The notes under the pieces: model-generated
The model's input: the letters and a program-made list of their open reading frames with translations, nothing else
Told to the model about the DNA's origin: nothing
Databases searched by the model: none
Origin: Acidimicrobiales bacterium
Lineage (GTDB): Bacteria; Actinomycetota; Acidimicrobiia; Acidimicrobiales; SKKL01
Length of the DNA: 64,000 nt
NCBI GenBank assembly: GCA_034521975.1
Contig: JAXHLR010000006.1
Coordinates: 248,001 to 312,000 of the forward strand
Direction: 5' to 3'
Position numbers and translations under genes: made by a program
Shown: piece after piece, positions 8,629-20,420 of the stretch
Layout of the letters: every line of letters starts with the position of its first letter
Numbering within the stretch: the first letter of the stretch is position 1

Positions 8629-9452
8629 CCGTCGATGTGAAGCGCGTGGCCGCGGATCTTGCCGCGGAGCAGGAGGTGCTCGATGCGGTGGTGTCGGCCC
8701 TCGACGACGACCAGTGGCGCCTCGACACACCGAGTGCCGGCTGGACCATCGCGGATCAGATCGGCCACCTCACCTACTTCGACGGCGTCGCCGCCCAAGC
8801 CATCGAGGACCCGCAAGGCTTCGCCGCCAGTCGCGACGAGCTGATGGCGGCCTCGCTCGACGGCGGCGCGGACGCGGCGGAGGACTTCATGCTCGGCAGG
8901 TACCGCGCCATGGCTCCGCCCGAGCTCCTCGCCGCCTGGCGGGACAACCGCAGCCGCCTCGCCCGTGCTGCCGCGGGACTGAGCGACGGCGACCGGATCG
9001 AGTGGTACGGCCCGTCGATGGGTGCCAAGTCGTTCCTCACCGCCCGGTTGATGGAGACCTGGGCGCACGGCCAGGACGTTCTCGACGCCGCGAGGAGCGC
9101 GGGTGTCCACGCGCGGCGCGAGCCCACCGATCGGCTTCGCCACATCGCGCAGCTCGGTGTGATCACCCGGGCGTGGTCGTACCTCAACCGGGGCCTGGAC
9201 GTGCCCGAGGACGAGGTGCGCGTCGAGTTGGAGGCCCCGTCCGGTGACACCTGGACCTGGGGTCCTGACAACGCGACCGATGTGGTCCGCGGGCCGGCCG
9301 AGGACTTCTGCCTGGTCGTCACCCAGCGCCGCCACCCGCACGACACGCGCCTAGCGGTCCAGGGCGACCTGGCCCGCGACTGGCTCGCTCACGCCCAAGC
9401 CTTCGCCGGTCCACCCACCGAAGGCCCCGTCGCCACCTCCCTACCCGAATGA
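8625..9452 (+). CDS. TIGR03084-family metal-binding protein (DinB/mycothiol-maleylpyruvate isomerase-like)
   Basis: 275 aa. The N-terminal half is a DinB-like four-helix bundle: LDDDQWRLDTPSAGWTIADQ, then IGHLTYFD, and later METWAHGQDVLDA. The conserved histidines probably bind a divalent metal. A C-terminal ~80-residue SCP-like part follows (LEAPSGDTWTWGPDN). Relatives commonly sit beside acyl-CoA carboxylase/AtuA genes in actinomycetes, as here, but no reaction is established. The start is coupled to the hydratase stop by ATGA, so this is the second gene of the rightward transcript. Confidence 0.75.
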   Translation: MTVDVKRVAADLAAEQEVLDAVVSALDDDQWRLDTPSAGWTIADQIGHLTYFDGVAAQAIEDPQGFAASRDELMAASLDGGADAAEDFMLGRYRAMAPPELLAAWRDNRSRLARAAAGLSDGDRIEWYGPSMGAKSFLTARLMETWAHGQDVLDAARSAGVHARREPTDRLRHIAQLGVITRAWSYLNRGLDVPEDEVRVELEAPSGDTWTWGPDNATDVVRGPAEDFCLVVTQRRHPHDTRLAVQGDLARDWLAHAQAFAGPPTEGPVATSLPE

Positions 9453-9459
9453 GGACACC

Positions 9460-10608
9460 ATGCGTACCGACGTGACCGACATGCTCGGCATCGAGTTCCC
9501 GATCTTCGCCTTCTCGCACTGCCGCGACGTGGTCGCTGCGGTGTCGAAGGCCGGCGGTCTCGGGGTCCTCGGTGCCGTGTCGCACACGCCCGAGCAGCTC
9601 GAGATCGACCTCGACTGGATCGAGGCCGAGATCGGCGACCGGCCCTACGGTGTCGACCTCATCGTGCCCGCGAAGTACGCCGGTGACGAGACCGGTGGCT
9701 ACACCATGGACGACGTCCGCGCGCTGATCCCGCCCGCGCACCAGGAGTTCGTCGAAGACATCCTCCGCCGCTACTCGGTCCCCGACCTGCCCGAGGATGA
9801 GGACCCTGGCGGAGCTGGGCTGGACTTCAGCGACAAGGTGCACGTTCCGTTCTCTGCGTCCTCGGCTGGCCCACAGCTCGAGATCACCTTGGCCCATCGT
9901 GCCGCGTTCGTCGCCAACGCGCTGGGCCCGCCTCCGCAGTTCCTCATCGACCGGGTGAAGGAGGAGGGTCGGCTCGTCGGTGCCTTGGCCGGTAAGGCGG
10001 TTCACGCCGAGCGCCACGTCCAGGCCGGTGTCGATATCATCATCGCCCAGGGTTACGAGGCGGGTGGCCATACCGGAGAGATCGGATCCATGGTCCTCAT
10101 CCCCGAGGTGGTCGACGCGGTCGCGCCGGTCCCCGTGCTGGGTGCTGGTGGTATCGGTCGGGGCCGCCAGATGGCCGCGGCGATGGCCCTCGGCGCGCAG
10201 GGCGTGTGGTGCGGTTCGGTCTGGCTCACCACCGACGAAGCCGAGACTCAGCCAGTGGTGAAGGAGAAGATGCTCGTCGCCACCTCCGACGACACGCTGC
10301 GCTCGCGCTCGCTCACCGGCAAGCCCGCCAGGATGCTCAAGTCGGCCTGGACCGAGGAGTGGGAGCGGTCCGACACCCCAGAACCGCTCGGCATGCCGCT
10401 CCAGCCGATCCTGGCGTCGCGTGCGCAGCGGCGCATCAGCCGGGGCGCGTTCACCGCTGGTTCGGATGCTGAGAAGCTAGCCAACTACTTCGTCGGACAG
10501 ATCGTCGGCACCATGAACCAGCGCAAGACCTCGAGCCAGGTGGTGTTCGAGATGCTCGACGAGTTCATCGAGACCGTCGAGCGTCTCGGCCGCCTGCTCG
10601 AGAGCTGA
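9460..10608 (+). CDS. Nitronate monooxygenase / 2-nitropropane dioxygenase-like flavoprotein
   Basis: 382 aa, TIM-barrel FMN enzyme of the NMO/NPD family. It starts DVTDMLGIEFPIFAF, has GVLGAV in the first barrel strands, the phosphate-binding GAGGIGRGRQMAAAMALGAQGV, and the histidine-containing segment QGYEAGGHTGEIGSM that corresponds to the active-site region. The start follows GAGGACACC, 7 nt after the previous stop, so it completes the rightward transcript. NMO-like proteins in CoA-catabolic clusters often have no nitronate role and may act as flavin reductases or isomerases of unsaturated acids. Family call firm, reaction not. Confidence 0.83.
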   Translation: MRTDVTDMLGIEFPIFAFSHCRDVVAAVSKAGGLGVLGAVSHTPEQLEIDLDWIEAEIGDRPYGVDLIVPAKYAGDETGGYTMDDVRALIPPAHQEFVEDILRRYSVPDLPEDEDPGGAGLDFSDKVHVPFSASSAGPQLEITLAHRAAFVANALGPPPQFLIDRVKEEGRLVGALAGKAVHAERHVQAGVDIIIAQGYEAGGHTGEIGSMVLIPEVVDAVAPVPVLGAGGIGRGRQMAAAMALGAQGVWCGSVWLTTDEAETQPVVKEKMLVATSDDTLRSRSLTGKPARMLKSAWTEEWERSDTPEPLGMPLQPILASRAQRRISRGAFTAGSDAEKLANYFVGQIVGTMNQRKTSSQVVFEMLDEFIETVERLGRLLES

Positions 10609-10647
10609 GATCGCCGCCGGGGCCCAGTTGGCTGACGCTTGTCTGGT

Positions 10648-12198
10648 CTACCCGGCCGCGAGGACGGCGTCGATCAGGTGCGGGCCCGGTTCGTTGAACG
10701 CCCGGGCCAGCGCGGTGTTGAGCTCGTCGGCCGTGGTAGCGGTGACCGCGTCGACGCCCATGCTGCGAGCCAGTCCCGCGAAGTCGAGGTCGGGGCGGCT
10801 GAGGTCGAGCATGTCGAGCGCCTTCGGGCCGCCGGCGCCGGCGCCCACCCGGTTGAGCTCCATGTTCAAGATGGCATAGGCCCGGTTGGTGAAGACGATG
10901 GTGGTCACATCGAGCCTCTCACGAGCTTGGGTCCACAACGCCTGGAGCGTGTACATGGCGCTGCCGTCGGCCTCGAGGCACACCACCGGACGATCGGGGC
11001 ACGCCAGGGCGGCTCCGGTGGCGAGGGGGATGCCGATGCCGATCGAGCCGCCGCAGTTGGTCAGCCAGTCGTGAGGCGGGCAGCCGGCGGTGGCTCCTGC
11101 GGTGAACAGGCCCGACGTGTTGGCCTCGTCGGCGACGATGGCCCCTTCGGGCAGCAGCGCCCCGAGGGTGAGCGCGACCGCCTCCGGTGTGAGAGCACCG
11201 CCCGGGAGGTCGGGACGGGCAGCGGCGGGCCGGGTGATGTCGTGGCTGGCGCCGAGGCGGTCGGCGAGGTGGGTCAGCGCCTGGATGGCGTCGTCGCCAC
11301 CTTCGGCGAGCACATGCACCTCACAGCCCTCGGGCACCAGGTCGCTCGGCTTGTCCGGGTAGGCGAAGAACGACACCGGCGAGGGGGCCTCGACGAGGAC
11401 GAGGTGGCGGGTCCCTTCGAGCTGGGCGAGGGCCATCTCGCCGAGGTAGGGGATGCGATCGACCGCTGGGATCCCCGCACCGCGCTGGAGTCGTGCCGGG
11501 AAGGTCTCGGCCATGAGGCGGGCCCCGGTGGCCGCAGCCACCCGCGCCGCGGCGACGAGCCCGTCCTCGCGCGTCGCGCGACCTCCGAGGAGCAGCACGG
11601 CAGGCTCACCGCCGCTCAACGCCTTGGCCACTGCCTCGACGGCGTCGTCCCCGACGATGGATCGAGCCGGTGGCGCCTTGGGTGTTGCGGGGGCGGCACC
11701 TTCGTTCCACGACACGTCGGCGGGCAGCACCAGCGTGGCCACCTGGCCTGGTGGGGTGGAGGCAGCAGCCACTGCATCGGCCGCATCGGTCGCGAGGTGC
11801 TTGGTGCTGGTGCTGCGCCGGTACCAACCCGATACGTTGCGGGCCACTCCCTCGATGTCGGATTGGAGCGGCGCGTCGTAGCGCTCGTGGTAGGTGGCGT
11901 GGTCACCCACGATGTTGACCACTGGCGTGTTGGCCCGCCGGGCGTTGTGCAGGTTGGCCAGGCCGTTGCCGAGACCGGGCCCGAGGTGCAGCAGCGTGGC
12001 GGCCGGGCGGTCGGCCATGCGGCCGTAGCCGTCGGCGGCGCCGGTGATCGCGCCTTCGAACAGGCCGAGCACCGCCCGCATCTCGGTGACGTCATCGAGG
12101 GCGGCGACGAAGTGCATCTCGGAGGTGCCGGGGTTGGTGATGCACACTTCGACCCCGGCGTCGGCGAGGGTGGCGATGAGCGCTCGGGCTCCGTTCAT
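10648..12198 (-). CDS. Thiamine diphosphate enzyme, acetolactate synthase large-subunit-like
   Basis: 516 aa with the three-domain layout of TPP decarboxylases. The catalytic glutamate region is LGLFEGAITGAADGYGRM, the central domain holds AVLLLGGRAT, and the TPP/Mg motif runs from EADGSAMYT to NRAYAIL. It is shorter than true acetolactate synthase (~570 aa) and resembles the acetolactate-synthase-like/benzoylformate decarboxylase branch that condenses or decarboxylates 2-oxoacids. The ATG overlaps the stop of the GlcD-like gene (ATGA), implying a 2-hydroxyacid to 2-oxoacid to decarboxylation pairing, which is inference. Confidence 0.8.
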   Translation of the reverse strand: MNGARALIATLADAGVEVCITNPGTSEMHFVAALDDVTEMRAVLGLFEGAITGAADGYGRMADRPAATLLHLGPGLGNGLANLHNARRANTPVVNIVGDHATYHERYDAPLQSDIEGVARNVSGWYRRSTSTKHLATDAADAVAAASTPPGQVATLVLPADVSWNEGAAPATPKAPPARSIVGDDAVEAVAKALSGGEPAVLLLGGRATREDGLVAAARVAAATGARLMAETFPARLQRGAGIPAVDRIPYLGEMALAQLEGTRHLVLVEAPSPVSFFAYPDKPSDLVPEGCEVHVLAEGGDDAIQALTHLADRLGASHDITRPAAARPDLPGGALTPEAVALTLGALLPEGAIVADEANTSGLFTAGATAGCPPHDWLTNCGGSIGIGIPLATGAALACPDRPVVCLEADGSAMYTLQALWTQARERLDVTTIVFTNRAYAILNMELNRVGAGAGGPKALDMLDLSRPDLDFAGLARSMGVDAVTATTADELNTALARAFNEPGPHLIDAVLAAG

Positions 12199-13448
12199 GC
12201 TGTCTCCTTCCCACCATCGCCGAGGAGCGTGGCCGGGTTCATGATGCCGGTGGGGTCAAAGGCTGCCTTGATGCGGCGCATGAGCGCGACCTTGGCTGGG
12301 TCTTCGAGATCGAGGAAGTAGCTGCGCTTGGCGGTTCCGATGCCGTGCTCTCCGGAGATGGCACCACCGAGCGACAGCCCGATGGAGAACAGCTCGGAGA
12401 GGGTGGCCGAGCGCACCTCGGTGTCGGGCTGGAACACCGAGAGGTGGACGTTGCCGTCACCGGCGTGACCGCACCCGGCGATCAAGGTGCCGGTTCGCTC
12501 GGCCAGGGCGGTCACCTCGGCCATGAACGTGGCGATCGACGCCCTGGGCACCACCACGTCGATGATGTCGTGGGCGCCCGCGGCCTTGGCGAGCCAGAAC
12601 GCCTTCTCGCGGGCTTGGATGAGCTGGGTGCCGCTCGCCGGTGGCAGCACGTACACGTCGATGGCGCCGAGGGTGCTCATCAGCTCGGCAACCGACTGCA
12701 CGTCCTCGTCGAGGCGGTCGGCGTGGTGGTCCTCGAGCATCACGACCAGGTAGGCGAGCGCCGTGTCCTTCACCTCGTCGGAGATGCCCAGGTCCATGCC
12801 GGCCCGGGCGCTCATGGCTGCCAGGGTGCCCTTGTCGATGTACTCGAGGATGAGCGGGTCGACGCCGCTGGTGATGACCTTGGGCACTGCGGTCATGACC
12901 TCGTCGAGGCTGCGGAACGGTGCGAGCAGCGTGGCGGTGTTGGCGGGGCGGGGGTAGACCCGCAGCGTGGCCTCGGTGACCAGCGCCAGGGTTCCCTCAG
13001 AACCGATGATGAGCTGGGTGAGGTCGTAGCCCGTGGAGGACTTCACATAGCGCCCTCCGGTGCGGATGACCTCGCCGCCGGGGAGCACGGCTTCCAGGCC
13101 GAGCACCTGGTGGCGGGTGACACCGTACTTCACGGCGCGCATGCCGCCGGCGTTGGTGGCGACGTTGCCGCCGAGGCTGGCGCTGTACTCACCAGGGAAC
13201 ACCGGGTAGATCAACCCGTGCGCGGCGAGCACGGTGTCGAGCTCTTGGAGGGTGACGCCGGGTTGGACCACCGCCACGTGGTTGTCGGTGTCGACCTCCA
13301 CCACCTCGGCCATGCGTTCGAACGACACCACGATGCCGCCTGCCACCGGGATGGCGGCTCCCGACAACCCTGTGCCGCTGCCCCTGGCGGTGACGGGGAT
13401 GGTGTGCTCGACGGCAAGGCGGAGCACCTCGGCCAAGCCTCGATCCAC
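12195..13448 (-). CDS. FAD-linked oxidase, GlcD/D-lactate dehydrogenase-like, apparently short at the N-terminus
   Basis: 417 aa. The FAD-binding segment IPVTARGSGTGLSGAA begins within the first 20 residues. The C-terminal FAD-oxidase domain has GCGHAGDGNVHLSVF and GEHGIGTAKR. Typical relatives are 450-480 aa with about 40 more residues before this motif. The only usable start is GTG at 13448. In-frame codons upstream (encoding PPVVGRS just before the GTG) look homologous to the family but run into the end of atpC without a start. So the gene seems to have lost its 5' end next to the atp operon; whether it still folds is unclear. It is coupled by ATGA to the TPP enzyme gene. Confidence 0.78.
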   Translation of the reverse strand: MDRGLAEVLRLAVEHTIPVTARGSGTGLSGAAIPVAGGIVVSFERMAEVVEVDTDNHVAVVQPGVTLQELDTVLAAHGLIYPVFPGEYSASLGGNVATNAGGMRAVKYGVTRHQVLGLEAVLPGGEVIRTGGRYVKSSTGYDLTQLIIGSEGTLALVTEATLRVYPRPANTATLLAPFRSLDEVMTAVPKVITSGVDPLILEYIDKGTLAAMSARAGMDLGISDEVKDTALAYLVVMLEDHHADRLDEDVQSVAELMSTLGAIDVYVLPPASGTQLIQAREKAFWLAKAAGAHDIIDVVVPRASIATFMAEVTALAERTGTLIAGCGHAGDGNVHLSVFQPDTEVRSATLSELFSIGLSLGGAISGEHGIGTAKRSYFLDLEDPAKVALMRRIKAAFDPTGIMNPATLLGDGGKETA

Positions 13449-13492
13449 CGATCGACCAACGACCGGTGGATGGCCACCTATCCGCGCGAGTC

Positions 13493-13885
13493 CTAAGCCG
13501 AGAGCCCGCCGGCGACCTGCAGGCGAACACGGGCCCGACGCAGCGCCGCTTCGGCGGTGACATCGTCGAGGTGCTCGCGGTTGGCCTCGACCCGCTCCTC
13601 GGCTGACCTGGCGCGGGCCACGTCGATCTCGCCGGCCATCTCGGCGGCGTCGGAGAGGATCGTGATCCGGTCATAGGCGCACTCGACGAAGCCCTCGTGC
13701 ACCGCCACGGACTCTTCCTTGCCGCCGGGGAACACGATGCGCACCGGGTGGATGGCGAGCGTGCCGATGAAGGGGATGTGCCCGGGTTGAAAGGCGATGT
13801 CGCCACCGGTGGTGCGGGCGATGACCATCTCGGCTTCGCCCGAGAGGAGGATCTTCTCCGGGGAGACGAGCTCGACCTGGAGCAT
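13493..13885 (-). CDS. atpC: F1Fo ATP synthase epsilon subunit
   Basis: 130 aa. An N-terminal beta-sandwich (MLQVELVSPEKILLSGEAEM, GDIAFQPGHIPFIGTL) and a C-terminal helical hairpin rich in A/R/E are as in bacterial epsilon. It is part of the rotor central stalk and inhibits or couples ATP hydrolysis. Last gene of the atp operon, 2 nt after atpD. Confidence 0.95.
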   Translation of the reverse strand: MLQVELVSPEKILLSGEAEMVIARTTGGDIAFQPGHIPFIGTLAIHPVRIVFPGGKEESVAVHEGFVECAYDRITILSDAAEMAGEIDVARARSAEERVEANREHLDDVTAEAALRRARVRLQVAGGLSA

Positions 13886-13887
13886 GA

Positions 13888-16311
<2,424 letters not shown>

Positions 16312-16312
<1 letters not shown>

Positions 16313-17949
16313 CAGTCACCTGCGCCATCGGCTCGCGACACCTCTTCTTCGGGCAGGATGCCTTCGCGACGGCCACCGGCCTGACGTGTCCGGGCTTCGC
16401 CCTGCTCTTCGGCCTCGGGCTCCTCGACATCGAGGACCGAGGGCTGGAACTGGTCGACGAAGGCTTCGACGGCGGCGACGAAGGCGTCCTCGTCGGGGAC
16501 GACGCCGTTGTCACGGACGGCGCTGACGACATCGGCGTGGCGGGACCGGAACCACTCGAGCAGCTCGGACTCGAAGCGCCGGACATCGTCGAGCGGGATC
16601 GGGTCGAGATAGCCGCGGGTGCCGGCGAAGATGCTGATGACCTGCTCCTCGACCGCCATGGGCGAGTTGAGCCCCTGCTTGAGCAGCTCGGTGAGGCGGT
16701 ACCCACGGTCGAGCTGAGCCTGGGACACCGCGTCGAGCTCGGAGCCCAACGAGGCGAACGCCTCGAGCTCGCGGAACTGGGCGAGGTCGCCCTTCATGGT
16801 GCCGACGGCGGTCTTCATGGCCTTGATCTGGGCCGCGCCGCCCACCCGTGACACCGACTGGCCGACGTTGATGGCAGGCCGTACACCGGACTTGAACAGG
16901 TCGTCCTCGAGGAAGATCTGGCCGTCGGTGATGGAGATGACGTTGGTGGGGATGTAGGCGGCGATGTCGCCGGCCTTGGTCTCGATGATCGGCAGCGCGG
17001 TGAGCGACCCGGCACCGAGCTCGTCGGAGAGCTTCGCGGCCCGCTCGAGCAACCGGCTGTGCAGGTAGAACACATCGCCGGGGTAGGCCTCGCGGCCCGG
17101 TGGGCGGCGCAGCAGCAGCGACATCTGGCGGTAGGCCTCGGCCTGCTTGGACAGGTCGTCGTAGATGGCGAGGGCGTGGTCGCCGTGGTCCATCCAGTGC
17201 TGGCCCATGGCGCATCCGGCGTAGGGGGCCAGGTACTTGAACGGCGCAGGGTCCGAGGCGGCCGCGACGACGACCACCGTGTAGTCCATGGCCCCGTGCT
17301 CGTCCAGGGTGGCGACGGTTTGGGCGACGGTGGACGCCTTCTGGCCGATGGCCACGTAGACGCACTTCACACCGAGACCCTTCTGGTTCAGGATCGTGTC
17401 GACCGCGACCGAGGTCTTGCCGGTCTTGCGGTCGCCGATGATGAGCTCTCGCTGGCCACGACCGATGGGGATCATGGCGTCGATGGCCTTGATGCCGGTC
17501 TGCAGCGGCTCGTGCACGGGCTGGCGGCCCATGATGCCGGGGGCCTGGACCTCCATGCGGCGGGTCTCGGGGTCGGCGAGGGCACCCTTGCCGTCGATGG
17601 GTTGCCCGAGGGCGTTCACGACACGTCCGAGCAGCGCGTCGCCGACCGGTACCGACAAGATGTCGCCGGTGGCGCGCACGGTCTGGCCCTCTTGGATCTC
17701 GTCGACCTCGCCGAGCACCACCGAACCGATGGAGTCCTCGTCGAGGTTGAGCGCCAGGCCCAAGCTGCCGTTCTCGAACTGCAGCAGCTCGTTGACCGCT
17801 GCGTTGGGCAGGCCCGACACGCGGGCGATGCCGTCGCCGACCTCGATGACCCGGCCCACCTGGGTGGACTCGAGCGACGGCGCGAACCCTTCGAGGTTGG
17901 ACCGCAGTGCGGCGGCGATGTCGGAGGTGTTGATGGTCAAGTCAGCCAT
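16312..17949 (-). CDS. atpA: F1Fo ATP synthase alpha subunit with charged C-terminal extension
   Basis: 545 aa. The non-catalytic P-loop is [14 protein letters not shown], followed by the [31 protein letters not shown] and [10 protein letters not shown] signatures. The family is normally ~505-515 aa. Here the chain continues for some 30-35 residues after the conserved DQFQPSVLD helix region with an acidic/Arg-rich tail ([16 protein letters not shown]). Alpha-tail extensions are known in some actinobacteria, including mycobacteria, where they restrain ATP hydrolysis; whether this one does is untested. Stop overlaps atpG. Confidence 0.98.
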
Positions 17950-17976
17950 AGGATCTCGTAGATCTCCTGCTCGGGC

Positions 17977-18507
17977 TCAGAATGCTTCGCGAAGCTGGTT
18001 GAGGCGGTGACGGATGCTGCCGTCGATGACGGTGTCTCCGATCTGGGTGACGACCCCGCCCAGGACGCTGGGGTCGACGATGACCTTCACGGTGACGTCG
18101 CGACCGAGGTTGGAGCTGAGCGCCTCGGCCAGTCGCTGCTGCTGGTCCTCGGTCAGTTCGACCGCCGCCCGCACCATGGCCACCTCGCGGCCGCTCTCGT
18201 GGGCGGCGCGCTGGACGAAGGCGTCGATGACGGCGGGGATCTCGTTGGACCGGCCGACGCCGACGAGCAGCGAGATGATGGCGACCGTGGTGGTGTCGGC
18301 AGCCGCACCGAGCAGATCTTCGACGATCTGCTGGCGCCGGGCGGCCGGCACCTGCGGGTCGGCGAGGGCACGCTGCAACTCGTCGGAGCCTTCGAGGGCG
18401 CGGGCCACACGGAACAGCTCGTCTTCGACGCGCGGGGTGTTGCCCTCGATCACGGTCACGGTGAAGATGGCATCGGCGTAGGCCGAGGTGGTCCGGTCTC
18501 CGGCCAT
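17977..18507 (-). CDS. atpH: F1Fo ATP synthase delta subunit (OSCP)
   Basis: 176 aa. Starts TSAYADAIFTVTV, has an N-terminal helical bundle and the C-terminal signature DPSVLGGVVTQIGDTVIDGSIRHRL (shown in part), classical for delta/OSCP. It links the peripheral stalk b subunits to the top of F1. ATG at 18507 was chosen as the family start; the upstream in-frame extension is not homologous. Unlike mycobacteria, delta is a separate protein and not fused to b. Confidence 0.95.
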   Translation of the reverse strand: MAGDRTTSAYADAIFTVTVIEGNTPRVEDELFRVARALEGSDELQRALADPQVPAARRQQIVEDLLGAAADTTTVAIISLLVGVGRSNEIPAVIDAFVQRAAHESGREVAMVRAAVELTEDQQQRLAEALSSNLGRDVTVKVIVDPSVLGGVVTQIGDTVIDGSIRHRLNQLREAF

Positions 18508-18544
18508 CACTGCCTCCCGTCGGGGGTCGGTCGGGAGCGGGTCA

Positions 18545-19243
18545 TCAGTTCCTGGACCCGACCTGGTTGATGTACTCGTCGATGAGACCTCGCTGGGCTT
18601 CGGCGTCGAGGCTGTTGCCGACGACCCGCTCAGCGGCCCCGACGGCCAGGGCGGTGACCTCGCTGCGCAGGTCGGCCAGGGCCTGGGCCTTGATCGACTC
18701 GGCGTCGGACTGGGCCTTGGCCCGGATGTCGGCCGCCTCGGCATCGGCTGCCGCGGTGCGCTCGGAGCGCAAGGCCTCGGCGGCCGCACGGGCCTCCTCG
18801 ATGATCCGGTTGGCCTCACCCTTGGCGTCGGCAAGCGAGGCCTGGTAGCTGGCCTGCTCGGCCTGGGCGTCGGTCTTGGCCTTCTCGGCGGCCTCGAGGT
18901 CGGTGCGGATGCGCTCGGAGCGGTCCTCCATCGACTTGGCCACGGCCGGGTAGGCGAACTTGAGGCCCAGCACCAACAAGATGGCGAAGGCGATCGAGAT
19001 CCAGATCAGCTCGTTGAGCTCGGGGAACACCGGGTTGGGTGCCTCGACGCAGGCCTCGGCCTGGCCCTCGAGCTCGTGCACGATGTCGGATTCGCTCATG
19101 CCGTCGGCACGGAGCTCTTCGGCCTCGAGGGCGACCTCGGCGACACATGAGCCGATGGACTCGGCGGCGTTTGCGGGGGATGCGAACCCGATGCTCGCAA
19201 GCATCAGGACCAGCACCCCCGCGAGGGCGGTACGGATTCGCAC
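18545..19243 (-). CDS. atpF: F1Fo ATP synthase b subunit with cleavable signal peptide and exported N-terminal segment
   Basis: 232 aa from a GTG with AGGAGC upstream. Residues 1-27 form a signal peptide (RIRTALAG, hydrophobic core, SPANAA cleavage site). Residues 28-77 form an acidic exported segment with two cysteines (33 and 65). A single membrane span lies at about 78-98, followed by a long charged coiled coil of Ala/Glu/Arg/Lys that ends VGNSLDAEAQRGLIDEYI. Textbook b subunits begin directly with the membrane helix. The peripheral-stalk role is certain from context and coiled coil; the exported part is unusual. Confidence 0.95.
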   Translation of the reverse strand: MRIRTALAGVLVLMLASIGFASPANAAESIGSCVAEVALEAEELRADGMSESDIVHELEGQAEACVEAPNPVFPELNELIWISIAFAILLVLGLKFAYPAVAKSMEDRSERIRTDLEAAEKAKTDAQAEQASYQASLADAKGEANRIIEEARAAAEALRSERTAAADAEAADIRAKAQSDAESIKAQALADLRSEVTALAVGAAERVVGNSLDAEAQRGLIDEYINQVGSRN

Positions 19244-19259
19244 GATGTGCTCCTGTGCT

Positions 19260-19559
<300 letters not shown>

Positions 19560-19582
19560 CTACCTGATACGGAGATCTCGGG

Positions 19583-19600
19583 CCTGCACCGGGGTGCAGG
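19583..19600 (-). promoter_or_regulatory. Hairpin in the atpB-atpE intergenic region
   Basis: CCTGCACC and GGTGCAGG form a perfect 8-bp inverted repeat separated by two bases, in the middle of the 111-nt gap between atpB and atpE. In transcripts this gives a GC-rich stem of 7 bp with a tetraloop. The c subunit is needed at about tenfold stoichiometry, so a stability or processing element here is plausible. No T-run follows, so a simple terminator is unlikely. Confidence 0.5.
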
Positions 19601-19640
19601 TGAGAACGGGACCCGGAGCCGCACGACCCCGGGGTGTTGG

Positions 19641-20420
19641 CTAGTGCTCGGGGTGGATGGCGCCACCGATGTAGACGCCGGCGAGCACGACGAAGATGTA
19701 GGCCTGCAGGAACGAGGCCAAGGCCTCGAACAGCCACACCCCGACGAGCATGGCGAAGGGGAAGGGGAGGAAGATGGCGTACCACTGCCCGACCCACAGC
19801 GAGGCGGACAGCACCGCGAAGGTGGCCAGCAGGATGTGGCCGGCCATCATGTTGGCGAAGAGTCGCACGGCGTGGCTGAAGGGCCGGATGAGGAAGGTCG
19901 AGACGAACTCGATGGGGGTGACCAGCACGTAGAGCGCCTTGGGCAGACCCGGCGGGAACAGCGAGTTCTTGAGGTAGCCGCCGAGGCCCTGGTGCTTGAC
20001 GCCCTGGAAGTTGAAGATCACCCAGATCAGCAACGCCAGCAGCAATGGGGTGGCCATGCGACCGGTGGCGGGCATCAGGATCGGTGGGATGACCTTGGCG
20101 ATGTTGTTCAAGAAGATGAACAGGAACGTCAGGGTGAGAAACGGCGTCCAGGCGAGACCCGACGGACCCATCGTCTGCAGGACCACGCCGTTGCGGACGA
20201 AGTCGACGACCGACTCGGCGAGGTTCTGCGACCCCGTCGGCACCAACGCCTTCTTGCGCCCGGCGTAGAGGAAGAAGCCGAGGATGAGCAGCACCGCACC
20301 GAGGTTGATCAGCACGACCTTGTTGATGGCCAGCGGGGTGCCCTCGAAGAAGATCTCGGGCCACTCGAAGAGGTGACTGATCGGCGGGAACGCGACTCCG
20401 AACAACACGGTCGTGGTCAC
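19641..20420 (-). CDS. atpB: F1Fo ATP synthase a subunit
   Basis: 259 aa, five to six membrane spans. The proton-channel arginine lies in RPFSHAVRLFANMMAGH; the helix before it (VTPIEFVSTFLIRPFSHAVR, partly shown) and the C-terminal LFEALASFLQAYIF span are typical. The start overlaps the AtpI-like gene by ATGA. It works with the c-ring for ion translocation. Confidence 0.97.
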   Translation of the reverse strand: MTTTVLFGVAFPPISHLFEWPEIFFEGTPLAINKVVLINLGAVLLILGFFLYAGRKKALVPTGSQNLAESVVDFVRNGVVLQTMGPSGLAWTPFLTLTFLFIFLNNIAKVIPPILMPATGRMATPLLLALLIWVIFNFQGVKHQGLGGYLKNSLFPPGLPKALYVLVTPIEFVSTFLIRPFSHAVRLFANMMAGHILLATFAVLSASLWVGQWYAIFLPFPFAMLVGVWLFEALASFLQAYIFVVLAGVYIGGAIHPEH

